Part shown: positions 1 to 12,805 of the stretch, piece by piece
How the letters are laid out: every line of letters begins with the position of its first letter
Numbering within the stretch: the first letter of the stretch is position 1
NCBI GenBank assembly: GCA_028583685.1
Contig: JAMXIF010000065.1
Location: forward strand, 37,359,984-37,423,983
DNA length: 64,000 nt
Direction: 5' to 3'
Source of the DNA: Petaurus breviceps papuanus
Lineage: Eukaryota > Chordata > Mammalia > Diprotodontia > Petauridae
The notes under the pieces: model-generated
Databases searched by the model: none
Told to the model about the DNA's origin: nothing
The model's input: the letters and a program-made list of their open reading frames with translations, nothing else
Program-made: the position numbers and the translations under genes

Positions 1-575
1 AGATCTTCCCTGCCCTTAGGCTCTTTGATAGGCTTTCGAGACTCTGAGAACCTTCCTTGATTTGAAAATATATTCTGCCTCCTAATAGGCTGAATGTGGT
101 CACATGGAGCCTGTGGCAGGAGGCTTGGTTTTCAGGAATACCTACACCTTGATGCTGTGTGATTGGGCAATGGGTCAAGAGGGTGGTTACATTCTCTGAC
201 CCAGGAGAAGGCTATATAATCCCTGATGTGAGGCTTTGCTTTGGGGCTCACTTTGAGAAGTGTTCTGTGATTTGATCAGATGAGACTCTGGGAAGCTGTT
301 GTTGAGAGCCCCCCGGCTTTGAAAAACCCAGATGTTGATTTGGTATGGATGTAATGGTTGGACAGTTTGGAAACCTGTCTACTTGATCTGTTTCTCTGTC
401 TTGATAATTCTGTCTGTATACTCTGAAATTCGGGGTGCTGACCTTTTCCCCTGAACTAGGTAAACGATATATGTTTGACTGATTAAAGTAAGCTCGTTAA
501 CCCATTTTGAGTTGCTTTCCTTTAACAAAGCAGATCTAAGAACCTGTGTTGGCAGCCACCCTGGGGCTGCTGGAG
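1..575 (+). mobile_element. LTR-like fossil (possible solo LTR, family not certain)
   Basis: The stretch has the layout of a retroviral-type long terminal repeat: a TATA-like CTATATAA at about 212, a possible poly(A) signal ATTAAA at about 482 and a downstream GT-rich tail. The left edge lies outside the window or at its very start. No internal retroviral region follows; L1 sequence begins soon after. It reads as an old, inactive remnant. The family (ERVL or MaLR-like) is a guess. Confidence 0.3.
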
Positions 576-599
576 TGCTTGCTGATACACCAGTTCAGA

Positions 600-2960
600 T
601 GAGAGTGAAGTTCAAGTGTCAGCCACTCCCCTCCACCTCTCCTCCTTTTTGTACAAACATCTACTTGCATATTTGATTATGTGAAATAGTTTTCCTTCAC
701 CTTCCTTTCCCTCCTCTCCCCCCTCCCTTTAATTTATTCCTCTTCCTCTCACTTTAACAGAATTACTCCCAGATCTTGTCTAATTTCTGTGAACTCTAAT
801 GAATGCAAGTTCAGAAAAAAAACACGTGTCATCTCTTCAAATTTGAATACAAGAAGTCTGTCCTTGTTTAGTCCTTGTCATTGTTCATTCATGTCTATCC
901 TTTTTATGTTTCTCTCTACTTTAGTGTTTGAGCTTCAGCGTTTCTGTTCATCGGCATTGCTTGGAAGGCCTCTATTTCATTAAAGATTCACTTTTTCCCC
1001 TGTAGCATTGTAACATGGTTTTTCTGGGTAAGTTCTTCTTGGCCATAAGCCCATCCTTTGCCATTTGAAATATTGCGTTCCAAATTCTCCTCTCTTTCAT
1101 AGTGGTGGCTATCAAATCCTGTGTGATCACATGGTTCCTTGGTACTTGAATTCTTTCTTTCTGGATGCCGTGGTATGTTTTATTTGTCCTGGAAGTTCTG
1201 CATTTTGGCTATGATGTTCCTGGGAGTTTTCATTGTGAGGCTTCTTTCAGAAAGTAACTGGTAGCTTCTTTCTGTTCCTACTTTATCCTCTAATACTAAG
1301 TGATCCAGGCAATTGTCTTTTAAGATTGCTTGAAATATGATGTCTAGGCTCTTTTCTTAGTCATGGTGTTTAGAAAGTCCAATGATTCTTTCATTTTTTT
1401 TCTTGATCTGTTTTCCAGGTCATTTGTTTTTTGCTTTTTTTTTGCTTTATTTTGAGACGCTTTACATGTTTTTCTATTTTCTCAACCTTTTGACTTTGTT
1501 GCCAATGGCTTCTGTTTGTCCCATTTCAATGTTCAGAGTTTGTTGGCTGGTCCATCTCTTGTGCCAAGCTGTTAATTCCATTTCCAATTCTTTCTTCCAA
1601 AGCTCTCACTTCTTTTCCAGTTTTTTTTTCCTCAATCACTCTCATTTCATTTATAAAAAGTATCAAATGAGACAATATTTGTAAAGCTCTTAGCACAATG
1701 CCTGGCACATAGTAGAGGCATGATAAATGCTTTTCTCTTTACCCTTCCTTTTTCCAATTTTTCCCTCTAGTTCTCTCATTTGACTTATAAACACACACAC
1801 ACACACACACTCACACTTTAAACTCTTGCTTCATGTCTTTCAGGAATTGTAGTTGAGTTTCTATTCACGTTGTTTTTTACCTCTGAGGTTTTGTACATGC
1901 CCTTCTGCCTATTTTGTTTCTTGAACAGCCCTACTACCATGATCCTTTTGTAGTGGGGTTCTTTTTTTGTTTGCCCAACCTGCTTCTTGTCTTTGGGCTT
2001 GATGTTAGGACTGGGTTACATTTCTGAAGGGAAGTTCTGACTGGTGCTGGTGCTGCTTTCCTGGGGGTAGGTAGTGTTGTGTTTTCCAGGATCTCAGGGA
2101 CAGGTTAAGGATCTGCAACCTTTCCATACTCCCAAAGTGATCTGATCCAGGGGAAAATCTGATTGCTAGCCTCCTGCAAGGCCAGGCTTCCTGACCTGGG
2201 TTTAGGAGTATGCAAGAGTAGACCTCTACTTGACTCCACCCCTGTGAGCCTGCTTGGAAAGTTCTTTTGATTCAGAGTGGCAAAACTACAGGCTCTTGTC
2301 TGGAATTTCTGCCTTGGTAATTCCTCTTCAGGTTGAGCTAGATGCTAAAAATAAGACCCTCCTCTGTGCCTAGGGTCCAAGGCACACCACTGCTGCTGCT
2401 AGCTGCTGAACTCCCTCCCTTCTCCAAAATCAGCCCGGGGCCTCTCAAACCCAGAATGCCATCACTGTGTGCAGATGCCCTTCTCAGTCTGCACTCGATC
2501 TGTGACCTGAAACTGGATGATAGGTGACAAAGCTCCCAGTTGACATTTCATCCCATCACAGTGCTCCATGTGGGTCTGAGAACTCCTGCTCTGGTGTACA
2601 ACCTCTCCTTGGTTTCTGGAGCCATTCCCTGGCAGAGTGCCCCTCTCCTAACCTCTCAGTGCCTACAGGCACTTTGCCAAGCTGAGCTGGACAAATGATA
2701 CACTGTGACTTTTCTGGGTTCCCCCATTAGAATTCAGCCTGGTGCACTATCTAGGATAGTGGACAGGAGCCACGGCATGGCTTCCTACAACTTCACTGTC
2801 TTGACTCCGTCTCCCTGTCAGGGCCATTTTGCCTCCTCGTACACTGGGAACCATGATGCTAGAATACAAAAGGGCTTCCTCCACAGTCCCTTACAGATCA
2901 TCTTTCCTTACGTTGTCTTCTTTCCAGTTTCGTGCTTCTGGGCCCGCACGATGACTTGAG
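600..2960 (-). mobile_element. L1/HAL1-type LINE, 5' half, antisense
   Basis: Read on the minus strand, about 1640 to 790 gives a decayed L1 ORF1 protein: the coiled-coil end and RRM-like start NDLENRSRKK, then EKSLDIIFQAI, then KTPRNIIAKMQNFQ, followed by the spacer typical of marsupial L1. About 1740-2960 appears to be its 5' UTR, with decreasing certainty after 2500. No ORF2 is present. Several stops and frameshifts interrupt ORF1. It is cut by a short L2/MIR-like piece (1658-1735) and a CA microsatellite (about 1791-1811). It could be a HAL1 (ORF1-only) element or a truncated L1. Confidence 0.6.
1658..1735 (+). repeat. MIR/L2 3'-end fragment
   Basis: The segment 'caatgcctggcacatagta' followed by a 'gcatgataaatgctt' tail is the widely shared 3' end of mammalian MIR/L2 elements. 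It sits inside the antisense L1 and so probably inserted later. Confidence 0.55.
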
Positions 2961-3184
2961 TCACTTTTTTTGCAAACTTGTTTTTCCCTTCCCTGTTTCA
3001 TGATGCCCACAACCTGCCATCATCCTCCATAAGTTTTATAAGTGTGTGTGTGCTAATGCGGTGCTGTTCTTGGCCTCTGTGACTCTCTACTCTTCAAGGA
3101 GATCAGGGTTGGCTCGCTGAGGCAATTTCTAGGCTCTTTTGTTCTCCTCGTGGCAGTTATTTAAATTAGCTAACCTTCTTTAGG

Positions 3185-3345
3185 AAATAATAATGAGTAG
3201 GAGGGATAGAGCTTTTATTAAACACTTATGATCCAGGCTTTGTGCTAAGTACTGAGGAAGCAAATATAAGTCAGCAAGCAGAAGAGTGCCTGCCTGCAAG
3301 GAGCTTACATCCTCATGAGAAAGGACAAGAGATTGAGGGGGCCTG
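3185..3345 (-). repeat. L2 LINE 3' end, antisense
   Basis: 'attaaacacttatgatccag', then 'gtgctaagtactgaggaagc' and 'aaggagcttacatcctcatg', is the reverse complement of the L2 3' UTR (the '...gagctcctt...gcacatagtaa...taat' end). It is short and strongly diverged. Confidence 0.55.
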
Positions 3346-4029
3346 GAAGATGGGCTGTGCATGCATACAGCAGCAGCTGGGAGGTGACCTAAGGGGAGAG
3401 CTCACCTGGTGGAGGCCAGGGTTGTTCTTCCGGCCATAGTGGGGAGGACGAAGAGTGAGACTGGTGACAGGGGCACAGGTAGCATGGTTTAGAAATGATG
3501 GCCAGGAAGGGATTGTATACATAACCTTCTTTAAGAAATGATTATAATCGGTGTCAATGTCAGTTCCTCTGTTCATTTCCCAACTTTGAGTATCACCACT
3601 TTTTTTTTAAAGTCAGATTAGAATTTGTGTACAGTATTGTTTTCTCATTTTTCTCCTAGTTTTTATCCTTTATTCTTTCTAACTATACACAGTTGATTCA
3701 GAAATGACTGGCTTGTGTCAGAAATAACTTTTTAAAAATCTGCTAAACTATAAGTTTTATTTTCTGTAATTTTAATACTTGTCATGTGCAGTATTTCCCA
3801 ACTCCTTTTCCAAAGAAAGCATTCATATCATATAGGCATGAAGCTTTTATAGCCAGCCTGATAACCTTCTGGAAAATGTAGTCCAAAGAATTTCTCCCAA
3901 TGAGTTGTGGTCACTGGGTGTGAAGCTTGATGGGAAATAAAGCCCTCAGGATTTTTCTCTTCATTCCATCTATTTGTCAGGACAGCTGAATCTGAATGTC
4001 CTGCTGGCAGCTGACCTGCAGCACATCCA

Positions 4030-4785
4030 AAACTGAATCCACACACATCTTTCCTCGAAAACCTGCTACTCCTCCTGATTTCCTAGCCCCACCAGCTAAA
4101 AATTTGGCATCATGTTCTGCCGTCCCTTCCCTGCATGTCCAGTCAGCTTCAAATGCCTGTCGACTGTGCCTACCTACACAGCCCCTCTCACCGGAACGTT
4201 GTACCAATAGCCTCCTGTTGGCTCCTCCCACTTCTGGTCTTAACAGCATTCCGTCCCCAACAGGCTGCTCCCCGCCTCTGTCCAGAACCTTACCTGGCCA
4301 TCCCTTACCTGCCCCATTGAAGGCCTCTCCAGACCATGCCAGCCTCTCTTCCCAGACCTGTTGCCTGCTGCTCCAGTAGAAGCTCTTTCTGAACTCATCT
4401 GGTCTTTTCCTGCCCACACACACTTGCACAGACCATTCCCCCGCCCAACCCCTGCCCATCCCCCTGTGCTTGGAACGGGTTCCTTCCTCAGTTCTACCGG
4501 TTGGAATCATTCTTTTCCCTCAAGACCCTGCTTCGATCCTCCCTCCTCTAGGAAATCTCCTTTGTTCTCCTCTACTAAAAGGGACTCTCCCTCCTTGGAG
4601 TTTCCTAGAGCAGCTTATTGGGCGATTTCCTTTTCATCTGGCATATTTTGCCTAAGTTGTCATTGGTCCAGATCATATCTAGGAGAGGCCACTTGAATGC
4701 AGGAGTTGTGACATCTACTCCTGCACCTACCACAGGGCCTTGCATACTGTAAGTGCTTAATAAGTGTTTGTCAGATTTGAGTTTG
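4030..4785 (+). mobile_element. L2-clade LINE 3' fragment
   Basis: C/T-rich sequence has the L2 order: the 'ccaatagcctcct' reverse transcriptase block near 4203, the 'aagaccctgct...cctctaggaaat' block near 4520-4556, and the terminal 'gggccttgcatactgtaagt gcttaata' tail ending near 4780. It is heavily decayed with no open frame of note. Confidence 0.5.
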
Positions 4786-6929
4786 AACCCCATAGACCTG
4801 TGGTATGGGCACTTAGCCCAAAGATGTTTCCAGACCTCTCGGGACCTGGGTGTAGGTACCAAATACATCAAGATGAGTGCAGTTGTCAGAAGCTCATTCT
4901 TCCTCCCACTTGCCCTCCTTAGAGAAGAGAACTGAGAAGTATTTACTCAGCTGTGGCCTGTGCACAGCCTCAGTGCCCTGGAGACAGGAAGGAGTGTTGT
5001 GGTCATACCCTGGACTGCCCGTGTCCTTCCCAGCAGCCCTTGGCAGACCATCCTGGGCAAAGGCAAGTGCCTTTATCTGAGATGAGCTCTCTCAAGCCCC
5101 CAGAGGAGAAGCAGAGAGATTGTCCCCACTGAAGACTGTGAAGTTGTCCCCAACTCCGCTGGGATGTTTCTTCTCCTCTCTGTGCAGTAGGTACTCATCC
5201 AGATTGGGGCTCCCCAAGACACAATTGTGTGCATTGTTTTCCAAAAAATGACCACTGTTAAACCCCCCCCCCCAGATATCTAGGCTAAACCTTGATCCAG
5301 AGGCCTTCAGGAAAGACCCCTTGAGAAAACAGTGAGAAGCTGCCCCAAGTCCTGAGGCTGGCCCTCTTCCACTTCTTTCCTTTGATAAAAACCACGCTGC
5401 CCCTGGGAGTGGCCTCATTTCCTGGGTAGAGAGGAGAGATGGAGGCCTACAGCCAGCATCACTGCTGAGGAGAGCAGACATTTGGAGCCCCAGGGGCTCT
5501 GTGATGAGGAGGCAATGACTAAGCTGCCCCACACAGCTTCAGAGGCAAGAATCTGCCACAGTGAGAAGACCAGATGGAGGGAGAGGCAGGGGGAGAGCAT
5601 AGTCTTTCTTTTCCCCTTCTCCTGCAGGCCAGCATGGGAGGGCCCGCGAGACAGCCCTCCTGACTTGGGTTGATGGCCTTAACCCAGAAGCATCGTGTCT
5701 CTTCCCGAGCACGGGGTGGGTGCAAATAGCACAAGAAAATCTTTGGAGTCAGTGATTGATTGTGGACGTCCCATTAGCCATAAATCGAGTTTCTGCAAAG
5801 CAAACCCTATTTTCCCACTGATATTTTAGAAAATTGGAGCTGGGTTCCCATGGGCAGAAAATCTAATAAACTGAGTTGAAAGCTTTGAGTGAAGAAGGTG
5901 GACAACAGCAGTTTCTAAGACCTCAGGGAAGGCACCGAGGCCTGAGACCAAGGGAAGTATTTTTGGTTTGCTTGACTCCATGTCTATATTACAGGGGATG
6001 GATGTATGTGGGGGGAAGGCGTGGGAAAGGACAGGGAAGTAAAAAGAAAAAGACATGAGCAAAACGCAGACATGTATGCCTTTCCTGATAGACATACACA
6101 GCATACACACACATAGATTCTGTTTCTGCATGTATATAACACATGTATGTATGTATTCACATAAATGTGTGAACACACAAGAGAATTTTGATTGCTACTC
6201 TCCTGAAGCAAAAAAGCAAAACCACCTATCTCTGACAAGGAGACAGAAGAGCCTCACAGTTCATGGGCAGAGACAGACAGACTGCAGGCCAGCTGGCCAC
6301 TAATAGCTGCTCTAGCTAATTTTGTCGGCCATGAGCAAAACCCATCTTAGAAGCACTCTGAACCAACTGAGATTGGGAATTATTATTCCTTCCCACTCCT
6401 GGGGAGACATTTTCCTTTCCACAAACAATCCCCAGTAAAAGTGGAAGTTTCTGGTGCAGCCGTCCTAATGTCAAAAGAGGCAGGTGGGAGAGGGTGACAG
6501 AACCCGGGCTCAGGCTCCAAGCCGCACTTATGGGGATCCCCCCCCAGCTGTGTGCCCCAGGGCCACGCACTCAGCCCTGTGAAACTCAGTGGCAATTGTG
6601 CCTGGAAAAGCCCCCAGGGCTGTTCTGGGATGAGACTGTGCAAACTCTTTAAAAAGAGTAGTGTGCACTTTAAAAGCCAACTGCTACAGCCGGCTTTGTT
6701 GTTGTCACCATTCTTACCATTGTGGCAGGAAGCTGTCTTTGACATCCAGAAGAGCCTTGGACACATACTAGCTGTGACTATGAATCAGGCACTAAAGCTC
6801 TTGGTCCCACAGGCCACAGATTACAAAGAAGTCGCTCATCTGTATTGGAGTGAGGAAGTCCCCACACTGGGAGTTCTCCCCACTGACAAAAGCACAGGTC
6901 CAGGGGTTGGGGGTGGGGAGAATAAGCAT

Positions 6930-7115
6930 GAGACTTAGTGGAAAAACCAATGGCTTTGGAGTCAGGGGTCCTGACAAGGAGGGTCACCCTAGCCAAGTCA
7001 CTTATCCTCCCTGTGCCATCATCTGTAAGATGGACATGGCAACATTTGTATGAATTCTATCGTGTATTAGCTACATCACAGGGCTGGTGTGAGGAAAGTT
7101 GTATGTCGGCTTAGA
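6930..7115 (+). repeat. MIR-type CORE-SINE
   Basis: It shows the typical order: 'ttggagtcaggggtcctgac', then 'agccaagtcacttatcctcc', then 'atctgtaagatggacatggc', then 'cacagggctggtgtgagga'. This is an old copy in the CSTPP1 intron. Confidence 0.6.
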
Positions 7116-8576
7116 AGAGTTACCCAGTATTTTATTTATTTCACTTAAGGACCTGTGACTCTACAGTATGGCAACTCTGCCCCCTCTACCAGTGCAGATT
7201 GGAACCCCTTGAGAGCCAAGCGGCTGATGAGGATGTCTGCCCTTGGCTCACAGGGCTGCTTCTCCACTAGCCAGTCCATGCCCCTCCACTGGAGACTCAA
7301 GAACCCAGCTCCTGATAAGGGCTGGAGTGGAGGAGGCTTGTTTTATTCTTATCCCAGTGTTCATAAAATGATGAAAAGAAAAAAATGTTCCATTCCAATT
7401 GCCGCGTTGCTTTGGGGATGGGCATGAGAATGCCCAGAAGAGAAGTCAACAGCCCTGGCCACCCACAGTACCAGGAGAGAAGTATGATCAGGTAGAGAAT
7501 GTTCTGACCTTGATCTTGTCCCAAATTCCACTTTTGTTCTGCCTTTGAACTTGCAGGACCCGCTGGTTGAATCTTCCCTAATTGCGGGGGATTCCTTGGG
7601 AGAAGAGAAGGCATCTCTTTGTGAGCAGGGCTTACCTGCCCTGCACCTGCCCAAGCCTCTGCTCCTTCCAGGCTTGGAGGAGCGCTGTTGGTGGGTCCCT
7701 GGGGCACAGGGCTTCTCTTCCTCCCCCTGAAGCTTCTTGGGGCCCACGCACTGGGTTGCCCTGAACTGCATCTGTTTGCAGGGTTTTCCTGTTGACTGTA
7801 ATTAGAACCTTTCAGACTAAACTTCTCCCATAAAAAGGTCCGATTCACATGAATTGTCTCCTTGATTCAGATCACCTGGAGCTATTAGATCCTGCCTTTT
7901 GCAGCAGGGGTGGGACAAGCCCTTCTGCCCCCCACACAGTGGAAGATAAGATCTAGGAACAAGAAGGATTGCTTTTCCTAAAATGAAAGCCCTGCTCTCC
8001 ATGGGATGCCACCCTCAGCACCTTGGGAGGTGACGCTGGGTCCTCAGTGGACATAAGCTCCACCAGGCTGGCTGTGAGGGGCCTCGGACTGTAGGTCTGG
8101 TGTCCCAGGGTGAGCCCCATGCCTAACAAGGCAATGAACTTTGAACTCCGTGACAGAGAGGCTGGGATCTGCATTGGTGAAGAAAGTGCCCACATGTGGA
8201 AAAGTGCACATCCACAAAGTACGTCCTGAAATATCACCTGTGAGACCTCCCCTGTCTCCATGGGGAGCACAACAAAGCCTCTCAGAATGCCAGAGCAGAT
8301 GTGTCTGGAAGGTCTCAAACCACCGAACACTGCTGCTTGGGTGACGCCCGATCTGTGCCAGAGGTCCTGGGCTCTGGGGAATCTCTGAGGCTAGGCCCTG
8401 CTGTCTCTGACTCCTAGAGGCAGCTCTCTCCCCCACCGTCTTCTGCACGAAGCCATCCTGATCCCCCAACCTCTGGGGTCTTCCCACCCAGACTGTGCAT
8501 GTTTGCACTTAGTCCTTCGACTTTGTAATATGTGCTTGCCACTTTGAGTAAGAGCTGTTCACTCTTGATCCTCATG

Positions 8577-8643
8577 TCCCCAGCACCCAGCATAGGGCCT
8601 GGCATGCCATAGGCACTTAATAAATGCTTATTGATTGATCAGT
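8577..8643 (+). repeat. L2/MIR 3'-tail fragment
   Basis: 'gggcctggcatgccataggc' followed by 'acttaataaatgcttattga' is the terminal L2-like sequence. It is short and old. Confidence 0.55.
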
Positions 8644-8849
8644 CGGTTTGTCTACCAAGCTTCAAAGTATGTTGCTTCCCCCTCGTTTTTTTTGCCCTTT
8701 GATGGTAGGGGAATCGTGCCCCATTGGGGAACATTCTGAGTTGAGATGCAGATTTTATCACTCACCGTGCTCCTGGACATTCATTCTTATAATGTCAGCC
8801 TCCAACTCCAGCAGAACAAGTGCTTCTGGGTGGCAGGGTGGGATCTGGA

Positions 8850-9068
8850 AACTGGCCTGGAATCAGGAAAACCTGAGCTCCAATCCAACCAAAGGTACTG
8901 ACTAGCTGTGTGACTGGGGAAGTCACTCCACCTTTGTCTTCCTGTTTCCTGATCTGTAAAATGGGGATCATAACAGCAAATCCCTCCCAAGAGTGTTGTG
9001 AGGATCAAATGAAGTGCTTTATTTACTATGCCTGGCACATAGTAGGCACTTAGTAAATGTTTGTTTCC
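8850..9068 (+). repeat. MIR SINE, nearly complete
   Basis: In order: 'agctgtgtgactggggaagt', 'tgatctgtaaaatggggatc', 'gagtgttgtgaggatcaaat' and the 3' end 'tgcctggcacatagtaggca'. All are canonical MIR core and tail blocks. Confidence 0.7.
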
Positions 9069-10085
9069 TTCCATATTGATCATATTAAATAAAAACGGTT
9101 AACTTGTTCGGGCAGCCTGCTGGGCCCTGTCTTTGCCTGCCATTTGCACCTCCTGTGAGAGAAAGCTGTTATTACACTCTCCTGCTTGTCTCTACAGTGT
9201 CCTGTGTAGAGGGTATATCTAGGAGTTGTGAGCCCTTAACACGCCTAAAGGATGAGGCCTTTGTCTGGGACTTTGAATGGCCGAGTGGTCCCTGGTTGCT
9301 AATAGATCCATTCCCCACCCATTGTGCCCTCTGAAGCCCCTTTTATTACTAACACATTACATTGCCTTTCATCTTAGACATGGGCCTTCCTCTGGAAATT
9401 TCTTTGTACATATTTTGTATGTAGTTTTCTGTGTGTATGTTCTTCCCCATAACCCTCCCAGAAGGTAAACTTGGGTGATGTGGTTGGTCCTTTCAGGTGT
9501 CTTCAGTGTGACTGTAGGAATATATGGGGGGTGGGGGTGGGGACTCCGTGAGGGAATCTCAAGGATGGTAGTGCTAAGGCCCTGGGAAGAAGCCCTGGGG
9601 CTCATGGGAGGGAAGGATTGTTTTTTTGTGCACTCCTATGAGTCAGTCTTTTGTGGCTTTCCATACTTTCAGTGAGGTGATACAAAGGCTATCCTGTATA
9701 CAGTATGTGTTCTTAGCTTAAATGCTCCCCAAAGAATTGAGGGCACCTTTTACCCCCATCTCTGGAGGCTAAGAGAAGAGCTATGTTCTGATATTCCTGA
9801 GGAAGATCTGGGTGGGAGCAAAATGAGCCAAATTCTGGGGTTACCAGTTGAAATCCTGGATGAAAACATGAACCAAAGAATAATTTTGTGGGAGAGGTCC
9901 CCAGACTGAATGTGGTAGATGTCAGGCCAAATGTAAAGTAGTGGGTCATGGGTCACAATGACAAAGTGAGAATTTTTGTCAGAGGAACTCAAAGAGCTTT
10001 CTGGGATTCCTCCTTTTGTGAGCAAGGGAGCAGGGACCTGAAGTACCTGTTTGAGAGAGGTGGCAAAAAGGTGAATAAGCACACC

Positions 10086-10146
10086 AGTGTGTGTGTGTGT
10101 GTGTGTGTGTTTCCTGCTCCTCTCTCTCTCTCCCTTCCCCTACTCT

Positions 10147-10190
<44 letters not shown>

Positions 10191-10420
10191 NNNNNNNNNN
10201 NNNNNNNNNNNNNNNNNNNNNNNNNNNNNNNNNNNNNNNNNNNNNNNNNNNNNNNNNNNNNNNNNNNNNNNNNNNNNNNNNNNNNNNNNNCTCTCTCTCT
10301 CTCTCTTTCTCTCTCCCTCTCTCTCTTCCTCCCCCCCACTCTTTCTGTCTCTCTCTCTCTCTCTGTCTCTGTCTGTCTCTCTCTGTCTCTGTCTCTTTCT
10401 CTCTGTCTCTCTCTGACATT
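10086..10420 (+). repeat. (GT)n and long (CT)n microsatellite with assembly gap
   Basis: A GT run (10088-10111) is followed by CT-rich sequence to about 10418, interrupted by 100 N (10191-10290). The round gap size suggests a placeholder, so the true tract length is unknown. The Leu/Ser or Arg/Glu repeat frames here are artefacts of the CT repeat. Confidence 0.95.
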
Positions 10421-10469
10421 TAAACTCTAGGGAGCTTAGGTCTCAGTTTCTCCATCAGTGATAGCTGCC

Positions 10470-10645
10470 TAACAGTCTTCTTAGCCTAAGGATATTATAA
10501 AGATCTGAGAAGATCTTTGGTGTTGGAAAAATGTCAGAGACCCAGAGAGGTTAAGTAATTTATCCAGAGTCTCCAGGATTTGAATTCAAATCACCTATCT
10601 TTAAGTCCAGGCTCTCTTTCCACCCTTCTGTGCTATCTGAGCAGA
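10470..10645 (-). repeat. MIR SINE, antisense
   Basis: 'cagagaggttaagtaattta' and 'ggatttgaattcaaatcacc' are the reverse complement of the MIR core and tRNA-like half. It is diverged. Confidence 0.6.
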
Positions 10646-11094
10646 AACTAACCCTTTATGCCACAGAGAGCTCCTCTCCATGTTGAACCCAAAAGGAATC
10701 ATTAAATGGGTGAATTTTCATCTTCCTCCTCCTGTGCTTAATTGTGGCATAGAGGGGATGCTGGTCTGACACAGAATGCCCCATGGGAGCATGGGTTTTG
10801 GCAGGTCATGCCAAGGTACAAAGGCGTGGAGTATGGCCTGACCACAGATGGAGGGCCTCTTGTCCAAACACCCTGGCCAAAGGGACTCAGCAACCCAGCC
10901 CAGGCTGCCCACAGGGTTGTGAACTTTTCATCCACTAAGGCAGTAAAGGGGACTGGGAGCTGGGTCAGTGAGGTCCCAAAGCCATGAAATATTTTTCTCA
11001 GGTATATATATTGCCCCACTCATTGCTCATATAACCAATGCATCTGTGACTTTTTAGTGTAGGGAACCCTAACGAGGCCCCCATTGACTTGGTA

Positions 11095-11230
11095 GATAAG
11101 TCCTAGAGAAATAGCTGAGGCTCAGAGGCCCAGTGACCTGCCCAGTGCACACAACTAGGAAATGTCAGAGGCGGGGTTCGAACCCTGTGTTTTTAACTCC
11201 AGAACATCCCACTGGAGCAGGCCGCCTCTG
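11095..11230 (-). repeat. MIR SINE, antisense
   Basis: 'gaggctcagaggcccagtga', then 'cacacaactaggaaatgtca' and 'gcggggttcgaaccctg', match the reversed MIR order. The 'gttcgaaccc' piece keeps a B-box-like palindrome. Confidence 0.6.
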
Positions 11231-11514
11231 CACATGCCACCGTTCCTGTGTCTAAGTATGTGGTATTCCTAGCATTCTGCTGTATAAAGTTTGCCCCATT
11301 TTTGTTGATATTTCTGAGGGTGTTTGAAGATGCCTGGCTTCACCTCCACTGTTGACACCTCCCATCCCCACTGTCTCAGAGAGAGAAGCAGAGTAAAAGC
11401 CTGTGAGGCCCCAGGAAGAGAACCTGTGTTTACCCTGTCCCTTGTTTCTTCTGTTTCCCCTCTGGGAGTTACAGAAGGGCCAGGCAACCTTGGGTAGCAC
11501 AGAACACCCTTCTG

Positions 11515-11760
11515 GGCCATGCCCGAGGTCAGATGGTTGAAGAGAATGCACACTCAGATGGCCAAGGCCAAGGCCACAAAACCCGCCATGATCCTTTGAC
11601 CGACATTGACGCCGAGACTGTTCCTTTGGTATCGCTGGCCTTGTTGATGTGGTTCGGCTAATTCTCTGCCCCCACCTTGGACTGAGCTTGGATGAAGCAG
11701 TGGTAGGAACCCAAACCTATCCCCAGGGACCAACGGGTTTTTTCTTGGAAAAGCATCAGC
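11515..11760 (-). pseudogene. Unidentified CpG-clustered coding-like block
   Basis: On the minus strand one frame reads HPSSVQGGGRELAEPHQQ, then QRYQRNSLGVNVGQRIMAGF and VALALAI, reaches one stop, then continues VCILFNHLTSGMAQKGV. Hydrophobic residues surround the stop as in a membrane segment. Six CpG fall within about 130 bp in otherwise CpG-poor intron DNA. I do not recognise the protein. It could be a processed pseudogene of a small membrane protein or a chance frame. Confidence 0.2.
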
Positions 11761-12805
11761 TCAACTGGTCAGGGAAGGGAATCTAGATTTTTGTGGCCTG
11801 GGCTAATTTGGGCCAGAGAAGCCAGCCTCCTCTGATCCTCGTCTCCATCTCCAGAGTGTGGCCATGCCCTCTGGATCCCCTCTGCTTGCCTTGCTCCCTG
11901 CTGGGACTGCTGCTTGGTGATGCTTGCATCTCACTTTCCCGCTGGCGCTCCCTTCCATAGTTAAAATATTTTTGTCAAGAGAAGTCTTACAAATTGCTGC
12001 TGCTGGGCTGATGTACAGCCTCTTGGATTGGGAACATGCAATCACAAGCAGCTTTTGAGCATCAGTCTTGTTCCTTTCCCTTGGGATCCCATCAGGCTCC
12101 CTGGGTTGTGCCTCTCTGAGTCCCCTTGCCGAACCCCAGAGCCTCGCCTTGGCCGCTCTCTCACAAGACAATTCCTTTTCCATCGTGAATCATTGGGTCG
12201 TCTCTCCTGTGTACTTTGGATCTCTGCTCTGTCCTTCCTAGAATAGGATGACCCTATTTCTATGCAGACTTCCCAAAGAGGCCAGCCTGCTACCATGCTG
12301 GATGACAAAGTAATAAACTCTGTGGGTTCTGCTCTGTGCCACCCCCCACCCTGCCCCCTACAGTGCAAGACTCAGTTGGCCTCAGGACTCTGTGCAGATG
12401 TTGTGTGCATGGTCCTCAGGCATGTTGTGGTGACTGTTACTGTGCCAGTGGATTTCAGCACATTTATCCAGCTTTGAAATATTCCTTCTTCCAGATATTT
12501 ATATACAAGTAAAACCAAAGGCTGACATTCAAGGCACCCTTCTTGTTACCTCTCTTCACCCTGCCGCTCCCCAGCCCAGCAGACTTCACTGACTCCCATC
12601 TGCGCCTCCTTTGCCAGCCAGGTCCCTCCAGCAGGAACTTCTAGCTCCCAGTCCCAGCCCTAGATTTTATTGACGAGTGAACCCTTCATCTCTGATCTTT
12701 CTTTAAGGGCAATTCTGCTGAAAGTCATTCTGGGGCCTGTGGAGTGGGAAGGGGGCAACGTGAAAAGGGGGAGATCTAATGCTTTCCCTTCTGTTTCCCC
12801 TGCAG

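Larger units (their letters stand above)
1..12805 (+). other. CSTPP1: CSTPP1 upstream intron sequence (no exon recognised)
   Basis: The first exon found begins at 12806 with an intact acceptor (TTTCCCCTGCAG), so the preceding DNA should be intron. I searched for the expected preceding residues of the human protein (FLRTFWRCFRTVGKNG) and saw none. Between the listed repeats, roughly 4800-6900, 7150-8570, 9100-10080 and 11770-12800 hold no gene or named element that I can support. Confidence 0.6.

Noticed and set aside
9979-10430. Leu/Ser and Arg/Glu repeat proteins
   Set aside because: Translation of a CT microsatellite with 100 N inside.
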